The notes under the pieces were generated by a model. The model was not told where the DNA came from. It saw only the letters and a list, made by a program, of their open reading frames with translations, and ran no database searches. Shown in pieces: positions 7,446 to 12,563 of a stretch of 12,563 nt of DNA. This DNA comes from CAWELS01 sp964468205. Lineage in GTDB: Bacteria > Acidobacteriota > Terriglobia > Bryobacterales > Bryobacteraceae. The position numbers and the translations under genes are program-made. Within the stretch, counting starts at the first letter, position 1; each line of letters begins with the position of its first letter. The DNA is taken from the NCBI GenBank assembly GCA_964468205.1, contig CAYXVG010000108.1, positions 1 to 12,563 of the forward strand, in the 5' to 3' direction.

Positions 7446-8762
7446 ATGGACTTCCGAAACGCAATCGTTCCCGGCCTGCTGGTTCTTCTCGCGGGCTGCG
7501 TGGGACACCCGCCCACAGGGGGAGACGCGGGAGCTCCCGTTGACGGTCTCGAGATTCCGGCACAGTTGGAGGCGACGCTGCTCGACAACATTGCCGGTTT
7601 CTGGTATCCGCGGTCTCTCGACCGCGCAAACGGCGGCTATATGCTTGATCTCGGCCCGCAGGGCGAGGCGCTGCATCCAGGGAACAAGATGATCGTGACG
7701 CAGGCGCGGATGGTCTGGTTCTTTGCGAAACTCGCCCGCGAAGGATACGAAAAACCGGGTGCCTTCGGCGAAGCGGATCTGCTGGCCGCGGCCAGACACG
7801 GCTTCGCGTTCCTTCGGGACAAGATGTGGGACCCCGAGCACGGCGGATTCTACTTCATGGTGGATGCAGCGGGCGAGGCAGTTACCGCACCGAAGAAGCA
7901 CCTCTACGGGCAGGCGTTCGGACTCTACGCGCTTTCCGAGTACTACTTGGCGAGCGGCGATGAGGAGGCGCTGGTTTTGGCCGACGGTCTTTTCGGGCTG
8001 CTTGAGGAGAAGGCCCATGACAAAGAGTACGGGGGCTACGTGGAGTTTTTCAACCGGGATTGGTCACCGGTGGAGGACGACGAGGAGAACTACCTCGACA
8101 AAGGACTGCCGCACGCGAAGCTCATGAATACCCACCTACATCTGCTGGAGGCGCTGACGACTTACTACCGCGCGTCTCCCTCACCGCTCGCCAGGGAGCG
8201 GCTGGTGGAGCTGATCGGCATCGAGACGGACGAGGTGGTGCGCGAGGATGTCGGGGCCTGCACCGATAAGTACAAGCGCGACTGGACGCCGATCCTGGAG
8301 CCTCCGTACAACCGCGTCTCCTACGGCCACGACGTGGAAAACGTTTGGCTGGTGGCGGACGCGTGCGAGGCGGCGGGGATCGACCCGAAAAAGTATCTGC
8401 AGCTTTATAAGGACTTGTGGACCTTCTCGCTCAAGAACGGCTACGACCACGACAACGGAGGGTTCTTCTACTGGGGGCCGCTGGACGGGCCGGCCACAAA
8501 CCGCAACAAGGAGTGGTGGGTGCAGGCCGAGGCGCTGGTAAGCGCCCTCTACATGCACGAGTTCACAGGCGAAGCGCGGTATAGAGAGGTATTCGAGCAA
8601 ACGTGGGACTTCACGCGGGACAACCTGGTGGATTGGGAGCACGGCGGGTGGCACGCCACGTTTACCGCGGACGGCCCCACCGGCAACAAGGGCGGCATCT
8701 GGAAGAGCGCGTATCACAATGGCCGGGCGATGATGGAGTGCATCCGGCTGCTGGGGAAGTGA
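7446..8762 (+). CDS. Lipoprotein of the AGE / cellobiose 2-epimerase family
   Basis: 438 residues. An in-frame TGA at 7437-7439 leaves the ATG at 7446 as the first start; its binding site (GAAGG, 3 bp away) is weak. The N-terminus is a lipoprotein signal with lipobox LAGC (Cys18), followed by a short Gly/Pro linker. The rest is the (alpha/alpha)6 barrel of N-acylglucosamine 2-epimerases and cellobiose 2-epimerases: QARMVWFFAKLAREG (86-100), HLYGQAFGLYALSEYY (152-167), NTHLHLLEA (228-236), YGHDVENVW (293-301), DNGGFFYWGP (336-345), WWVQAEALVS (357-366), KSAYHNGRAM (420-429). His230/232, His295 and His424 correspond to the histidines used for proton transfer in cellobiose 2-epimerase. It would invert C2 of a reducing-end sugar, but outside the cytoplasm, which is unusual for this family. 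Exact sugar unknown. Confidence 0.88.
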   Translation: MDFRNAIVPGLLVLLAGCVGHPPTGGDAGAPVDGLEIPAQLEATLLDNIAGFWYPRSLDRANGGYMLDLGPQGEALHPGNKMIVTQARMVWFFAKLAREGYEKPGAFGEADLLAAARHGFAFLRDKMWDPEHGGFYFMVDAAGEAVTAPKKHLYGQAFGLYALSEYYLASGDEEALVLADGLFGLLEEKAHDKEYGGYVEFFNRDWSPVEDDEENYLDKGLPHAKLMNTHLHLLEALTTYYRASPSPLARERLVELIGIETDEVVREDVGACTDKYKRDWTPILEPPYNRVSYGHDVENVWLVADACEAAGIDPKKYLQLYKDLWTFSLKNGYDHDNGGFFYWGPLDGPATNRNKEWWVQAEALVSALYMHEFTGEARYREVFEQTWDFTRDNLVDWEHGGWHATFTADGPTGNKGGIWKSAYHNGRAMMECIRLLGK

Positions 8763-8841
8763 TCCCGATTTTCCCGACATCTTGGGCTGGGTTGGAATTG
8801 CACCAGTATTATAGTGTTGGTGTCAGAGTCGCTTTGAATCC

Positions 8842-8846
8842 GGAGG
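8842..8846 (+). promoter_or_regulatory. Ribosome binding site deciding the ATG at 8855
   Basis: GGAGG stands 8 bp before ATG 8855. The open frame continues back to 8603 inside the epimerase gene, but this site and the Tat-like start MKRRDF favour 8855. Confidence 0.75.
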
Positions 8847-8854
8847 ACGGAGCT

Positions 8855-9964
8855 ATGAAGCGCAGAGATTTTGTGTACGCAATGGCGGCGACCAGTTCGA
8901 ATCTTCCGGCGCAGCAGGCGCGCAGGAAAAAGGGGCCGCCGCAGGTCGGGATGAAGCACGTATCTTCCGATGCGGATCTGAAGGTTCTCGCGGCGCTCGG
9001 CGTGAAACACATCCTGGCGAACATGCCTTCCCGGCGGATGGACGAGAATTGGTCCGTTGCGGGGCTGAGCAGGTTCCGGGAGCGGGTGGAGTCCCACGGC
9101 ATCGAGATGGACGTGATTGCGCTGCCGATGAGCGCGAGACCGATTGAAGTGGCCGAGCACCCCAACATCATGCTGGGGAAGAGCCCGGAGCGCGACCGCG
9201 AGATCGACGACATCTGCAACATGATCCGCAACATAGCGCGGGCCGGCATTTCCGCCGCCAAATACAATCTGACGATTCTCGGAGTGATTCGCACGGAACC
9301 CACGGCGGGGCGCGGCGGGGCAATGTACTCGTCATTCGATTATGAAAAGGCCAAGAAGGGGCTGGCTTTCGGGAACGGTCCTCGACCCAAGCCGGGAGAG
9401 GCGGAACCGCCCTTGACGGCGGCGGGCGCTGTCAGCACGGAGGAATCGTGGGAAAGGATCACGTATTTTCTCAAACGCGTCATCCCGGTGGCTGAGGAGT
9501 TCAAAGTGCGGATGGCTTGTCATCCCCACGATCCGGCCATGCCGAAGGGCGTGGCCTATCGCGGAGTGCATCGGGTGCTTGACACGGTGGAAGGGCTCAA
9601 GCGATTCGTCGAGATCATTCCGAGCCCGTATCACGGCCTGATGTTCTGTCAAGGCACGGTCTCGGAGAGCCTGCGGAACCCGGGCCGGGAGATCTTCGAC
9701 GTTATCCGCTATTTTGCGAGCCGCGACAAGATTGTCGCGGTCGATTTCCGGAACATCAAGGGAGGATTTCTGAACTTCCAGGAGACGTTTCCGGACGAGG
9801 GTGACGTGGACATGCTGCAGGCCGTTCGTGCGTACGCGGAGTCCGGCTACGACGGCATGTTGATGCCGGACCATGTGCCGGCGATTGAGGGGGATGAACG
9901 GCGCCGCCAGGCATATGCGCATGCGATCGGGTATATCCAGGGGCTGCTGAGGGCCGTGTCATAG
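8855..9964 (+). CDS. UxuA (mannonate dehydratase)-like TIM-barrel protein
   Basis: 369 residues. The order of motifs follows mannonate dehydratase, the Mn2+ enzyme turning D-mannonate into 2-keto-3-deoxygluconate: ACHPHDPAMP (221-230), FCQGTVSE (264-271), VDFRNIKG (296-303), ETFPDEGDVDM (310-320), MPDHVP (337-342). Expected metal ligands are His223, Cys265 and Asp339, but the position usually His (HxRN) is Asp297. Either the metal site is altered or the protein belongs to a related sugar-acid or isomerase branch. The N-terminus MKRRDFVYAMAATSS looks like a short Tat signal with a weak hydrophobic core, so export is possible but unsure. It follows the epimerase by 92 bp in the same direction; a joint path for a hexose or hexonate is inference. 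Length is close to typical UxuA (about 350-400). Confidence 0.8.
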   Translation: MKRRDFVYAMAATSSNLPAQQARRKKGPPQVGMKHVSSDADLKVLAALGVKHILANMPSRRMDENWSVAGLSRFRERVESHGIEMDVIALPMSARPIEVAEHPNIMLGKSPERDREIDDICNMIRNIARAGISAAKYNLTILGVIRTEPTAGRGGAMYSSFDYEKAKKGLAFGNGPRPKPGEAEPPLTAAGAVSTEESWERITYFLKRVIPVAEEFKVRMACHPHDPAMPKGVAYRGVHRVLDTVEGLKRFVEIIPSPYHGLMFCQGTVSESLRNPGREIFDVIRYFASRDKIVAVDFRNIKGGFLNFQETFPDEGDVDMLQAVRAYAESGYDGMLMPDHVPAIEGDERRRQAYAHAIGYIQGLLRAVS

Positions 9965-10093
9965 AGTTTCGGGCGATGAAAGGAATAGCCTAAGGGCAGG
10001 GAGCGAATGCCTCCGCCTGACGGAAACCCCGCCCGTGGTGGCGCAGATTTCCGAGACCGTTACTACGGTGGCTGGTCGCCGGTTGAGATGACC

Positions 10094-10109
10094 GTTAGCG
10101 AGCGCTAAC
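10094..10109. terminator. Inverted repeat at the convergent gene ends, possible bidirectional terminator
   Basis: GTTAGCG-AG-CGCTAAC has perfect 7-bp arms and overlaps the TAG stop of the minus-strand lipoprotein gene. It is where the plus-strand sugar genes and the minus-strand genes converge. There is no T-run on either side, so intrinsic termination is uncertain. The rest of 9965-10093 shows no gene. Confidence 0.35.
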
Positions 10110-10626
10110 GCCACTTCTCAGGAAGGTCGCCGATGCGCACGCGGCGACCGAACTCGCTGAAGCTTCCGCTGGTGAAGGCTAGTGCGACGGGGTTTCCGTC
10201 CGGCCCGAGTTCGAATTCCGCAACGTTGGGCGTATCCGGGGCGAAGTCGCCAAGATCGACTTGTTCAAACTTCGTCTCCGAGAGAGACTTCATATTCATC
10301 GGTGCGATATCGCCCCACATGGCGCCGATGGCCAAGTAGCCCGGTGGGATTTCCGGCGCTTTCTCCGCATGTTTGGGACGCTTCGCTGACGTGACGAAGA
10401 ACTGGCCCCGGCCGGGTTCGCCGTAGAGGCCGAAAAAGCGTTCCAGGTCGTCGCGCCGTTCACCGAGATAGAACTCGTTGGACGGCTCGGGCGCGTCATC
10501 ACCTGAATCGACAGATGCAGACACTCCCGCTGACTCGCCATTACCGAGCCCGTTCCCGCAACTTGCGAGGACAAACAGCGTTGAGAGTACAAGGACCGCG
10601 AGCTGATTCCATCTTGCTTCCAGCAT
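10105..10626 (-). CDS. Putative lipoprotein, function unknown
   Basis: 173 residues from the ATG at 10626, which has GGGAGG 5 bp upstream (10637-10632); an open frame back to 10869 has no such support. The signal ends in the lipobox LASC (Cys23), then a Ser/Gly/Asp-rich linker to about 50. The mature domain (51-173) contains ERRDDLERFFGLYGE (56-70), FFVTSAKRP (76-84) and FELGPDGNPVALAF (138-151). The last resembles the beta-strand ending of small domains found behind some serine beta-lactamase-like proteins, but the likeness is faint. No catalytic residues can be named. It stands alone, 197 bp after the upstream 86-residue gene, and no gene is seen in that gap. Confidence 0.72.
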   Translation of the reverse strand: MLEARWNQLAVLVLSTLFVLASCGNGLGNGESAGVSASVDSGDDAPEPSNEFYLGERRDDLERFFGLYGEPGRGQFFVTSAKRPKHAEKAPEIPPGYLAIGAMWGDIAPMNMKSLSETKFEQVDLGDFAPDTPNVAEFELGPDGNPVALAFTSGSFSEFGRRVRIGDLPEKWR

Positions 10627-10810
10627 AATTGCCTCCCGAGTGGTGTGGGACCGCATTTCACAGAACCCGCGGGGGAAACTGCAAATCCGCGGAAGGCCTG
10701 GAGGTGGTGCGCTGCGACCCGCAATCCGCCTCTTTGGACACGGCGTCATCAGCAGGCGCCGGTGCGTCTGCCCGATGACTCGCGGGTGGAGGCAGTTCCG
10801 ACCCAGGCTG

Positions 10811-10823
10811 CGGGCAAAGCCCG
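10811..10823 (-). terminator. Short hairpin directly after the 86-residue gene
   Basis: CGGGC-TTT-GCCCG (minus strand) begins at the base after the TAA stop at 10824. The 5-bp GC stem could stall polymerase, but no U-run follows, so this is a weak terminator candidate. Confidence 0.3.
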
Positions 10824-11084
10824 TTACGGCTGCCAGTTCAGCCATTCGCCGGGGCGCATCTCGGCCCATTGAAGGTCTTCCGGAGCCTGCCCGCCAAACT
10901 CGGCGAGGTAGTCCTTCGCGATGCCGAGGGCTTGCTCCTTGGCCTTGGCCTCGGAGAAAGCGCGCCCGCCGCGGATGAGGGTGTCAGAGGTTCGCGCGAG
11001 CACCCGCCACTCGTCGAAGTCGGAAGCGATGAAGAGAGTCAGAGGTCCACATTCGGCCTTAAACCCGGAAACCTGACGCAGCAT
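10824..11084 (-). CDS. Small protein of 86 residues, function unknown
   Basis: The start is set at ATG 11084 because GAGGAGG (11099-11093) lies 8 bp upstream; a GTG at 11093 would sit on that site. The product is soluble, with no signal or membrane segment. The N-terminal half looks like beta strands (PLTLFIASDFDEWRVLART, residues 17-35) and the middle like a helix (FSEAKAKEQALGIAKDYLAE, 45-64), ending in a Trp-containing tail (LQWAEMRPGEWLNWQP). This sheet-then-helix layout resembles small DUF-type helper proteins, but no family was recognised. It lies 52 bp after the FetB-type gene on the same strand and could be in its transcript or have its own promoter. Confidence 0.7.
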   Translation of the reverse strand: MLRQVSGFKAECGPLTLFIASDFDEWRVLARTSDTLIRGGRAFSEAKAKEQALGIAKDYLAEFGGQAPEDLQWAEMRPGEWLNWQP

Positions 11085-11114
11085 AGCCGGCACCTCCTCG
11101 GTGGTAACGGCACC

Positions 11115-11120
11115 AGTATA
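11115..11120 (-). promoter_or_regulatory. Possible -10 box ahead of the 86-residue gene
   Basis: TATACT on the minus strand lies about 30 bp before the ATG at 11084, in a 52-bp gap. No good -35 was found, so the gene may instead be read from the fetAB transcript. Confidence 0.25.
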
Positions 11121-11136
11121 CAGAAAGAATGCGGTG

Positions 11137-11931
11137 CTAGTCCTTGTGTTTTAAGATGCGCCGGTCGAGGAGCCCGTATTTCGTGAAGGCGGAGCGGCGG
11201 GCGAGCAGGAGGGCGAGCCAGAGAGTGATGGCGGTTCCCGAGAGAATGGAAAGCATGATGACCATTTGGTACTTGATCGCCTGAATCGGATCGGCGCCGG
11301 CGAGGATGACGCCAGTCATCATGCCGGGGAGCGAGACGAGCCCGATGGTGGCCATGGTGGCGACGGTCGGAGAGAGGGCCGCCTGCAAGGCATCCCGGAG
11401 ATAGGGCCGCAGCGCTTCGGTTAGCGCGGCGCCTTGGGCGAGGGACTGGAGGAACGGTTTTTCGTGCGAGCGGAGGGAGTCAAAGAAGCGGCTGAGGCCG
11501 ACGATGTCCGCCCGGAGGCAGTTGCCGAGCACCATGCCGCCGATCGGGATGGCATACTGCGCCTCCAGGACGTTGGGGCGGTCGAGTACCAGGGCGGTGA
11601 AATATAGCATCGGGAGAAGAGTGCCGGCGAGGAGCGCCAATAGCAGGATCGGGCCGATGCGGGCGAGGCGCAAGCCGCACCCTTTGAGCACCGAGAGATC
11701 GGCCACGATGAGCATTGCCAGCAGCCAGAGCAGCGTGAGCCAGGCGCTGTCAAGGCGGAAGACGACGGTCAGATAGAACCCCACGAAGAGTAGCTGCGCG
11801 GCCATGCGCACGAGGGCGAGCAGCGTCTCGCCGATCATCGGGATGCGGTGCCAGAGCAGGAGCGCGAGAGGAATGATGGCAAGCCCAAACCCGAGGGCGA
11901 GGCGCGGCAGGGAGATGTCAACGAGATCCAT
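11137..11931 (-). CDS. fetB: FetB/YbbM-type ABC transporter permease
   Basis: 264 residues from ATG 11931, with GGAG 7 bp upstream (11942-11939); E. coli FetB has a similar length. Six or seven hydrophobic segments are visible (about 8-28, 36-58, 62-80, 92-115, 123-140, 190-212, 222-245). The family hallmark TIGLVSLPGMMTGVILAGADP (195-215) and the following IKYQ (219-222) are present, as is the GNCLR element (136-140). E. coli FetAB exports iron and helps under oxidative stress; the same role here is by homology only, and other metals are possible. Its start overlaps the end of the ATPase gene by 14 bp, so the two are translationally coupled, ATPase first. Confidence 0.88.
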   Translation of the reverse strand: MDLVDISLPRLALGFGLAIIPLALLLWHRIPMIGETLLALVRMAAQLLFVGFYLTVVFRLDSAWLTLLWLLAMLIVADLSVLKGCGLRLARIGPILLLALLAGTLLPMLYFTALVLDRPNVLEAQYAIPIGGMVLGNCLRADIVGLSRFFDSLRSHEKPFLQSLAQGAALTEALRPYLRDALQAALSPTVATMATIGLVSLPGMMTGVILAGADPIQAIKYQMVIMLSILSGTAITLWLALLLARRSAFTKYGLLDRRILKHKD

Positions 11932-12563
11932 CGGGGGACTCCGCGGGCTCAACACGAACGGTATCGCCGCCGATGTGGAACTTCTCGGCGTCGTGGGATA
12001 CCGACAGGAGGGTTGTGTTCTTTAACGACCGGAGCAGTTCGAGCGCCGCGTCCCGGCTGGCCGGGTCGAGGGCCGAGGCGGCCTCGTCGAGCAGCAACAC
12101 GGGGCGGTCCAGCAGCAGCGCGGCGAGGATGGCCACGCGCTGTTTTTCGCCGCCGGAGAGTTCGTCGACGGGTTGGTCGAGGAGGCTCTGCTGCAATCGC
12201 AGAGCGGCGGCGAGATCCGGGACGCGTTCCAGGTTTCCGGACAGACGCTTATTGGCTCTGAAGTGGAAGGGACGCTCGAGGACATTGCGCGCGGAACCGC
12301 TCCCGAGGTCCGGTTCCTGAGCCACCCAAGCGACCTTTCTGCGGATTTCCCATACGGTTGCGGCTGTAACCGGCGTTCCGAGGACGGCGACTGTGCCGGC
12401 TGACGGCTGGGCGAATCCGAGCAGACAATGCAAGAGCGTGGACTTCCCTCCCCCGGAGACGCCGGAGAGCGTGCACCGATCGCCTTCGGCCAGGGAGAGG
12501 GAGAAGCCTTCGAGCAGGGTCGCGCCGCGGACTTCCAACCTCACGTTGTCAAACCGGATGGCA
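11918..12563 (-). CDS. fetA: FetA/YbbL-type ABC transporter ATPase, 5' end beyond the window
   Basis: Partial: 214 complete codons are visible and the frame stays open to the right edge (…AIRFDNVRLEV), so a GTG at 12544 is probably internal. Counting from the first visible codon, all ABC motifs are present: Walker A GVSGGGKST (34-42), Q-loop Gln82 (AQEPDL), signature LSGGEKQR (135-142), Walker B VLLLDE (155-160), D-loop SALD (163-166) and switch His190 (VSHD). With a few missing residues the length fits the roughly 225-residue FetA. It should power the FetB-type permease encoded directly downstream with a 14-bp overlap. Iron export is inferred from that pairing. Confidence 0.88.
   Translation of the reverse strand, partial: AIRFDNVRLEVRGATLLEGFSLSLAEGDRCTLSGVSGGGKSTLLHCLLGFAQPSAGTVAVLGTPVTAATVWEIRRKVAWVAQEPDLGSGSARNVLERPFHFRANKRLSGNLERVPDLAAALRLQQSLLDQPVDELSGGEKQRVAILAALLLDRPVLLLDEAASALDPASRDAALELLRSLKNTTLLSVSHDAEKFHIGGDTVRVEPAESPDGSR

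Noticed and set aside
8775..8815. Sigma-54-like promoter (TGG…TTGCA) before the UxuA-like gene
   Set aside because: The distance between the GG and GC elements is one base short of the strict -24/-12 spacing, and no activator gene or site is nearby.

Overview
The window comes from a GC-rich (about 60% or more by eye) Gram-negative-type chromosome. It carries many exported proteins: Tat-like and Sec signals and two lipoprotein lipoboxes. The gene mix (GH2 glycosidase, lipoprotein AGE-family epimerase, UxuA-like protein with a Tat-like N-terminus, FetAB-type transporter, Tat-exported metallo-hydrolase, intergenic tandem repeats) suggests an Acidobacteriota-type soil bacterium, possibly Bryobacterales/Solibacter-like. 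That placement is inference; no rRNA or marker gene is present.

Left end (1-4450, minus strand). A 41-bp tandem repeat at 1-123 lies downstream of a compact four-gene operon read right to left. The genes are: a membrane protein with an external Cys pair and an internal zinc ribbon (3938-4450); a large fusion of a flavoprotein reductase with a NapH/CcoG-like membrane iron-sulfur module (1632-3929); a small secreted TPR-like protein (1159-1635); and a Tat-exported NAPE-PLD/UlaG-like metallo-beta-lactamase-fold hydrolase (209-1153). Gaps are 8 bp, a 4-bp overlap and 5 bp, so co-expression is very likely. The set looks like a system carrying electrons from NAD(P)H through FAD and Fe-S centres to or across the membrane. 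The flavin domain appears circularly permuted. A hairpin-rich stretch at 4464-4560 precedes the operon.

Middle (4609-9964). A secreted GH2 beta-glycosidase (minus) is divergent from a plus-strand run: a four-helix membrane protein, a lipoprotein of the AGE/cellobiose 2-epimerase family, and a UxuA (mannonate dehydratase)-like TIM-barrel protein. Together they suggest extracytoplasmic trimming and conversion of a sugar or sugar acid; the substrate cannot be read from sequence.

Right end (9965-12563, minus strand). Two small unrecognised genes, a lipoprotein (10105-10626) and an 86-residue protein (10824-11084), are followed by a FetB/YbbM-type permease and its FetA/YbbL-type ATPase. The ATPase runs off the right edge. 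The plus and minus gene sets converge at about 9965-10105, where a perfect 7-bp-arm inverted repeat overlaps the lipoprotein stop codon.

No tRNA, rRNA, CRISPR array, transposase or phage gene was seen.
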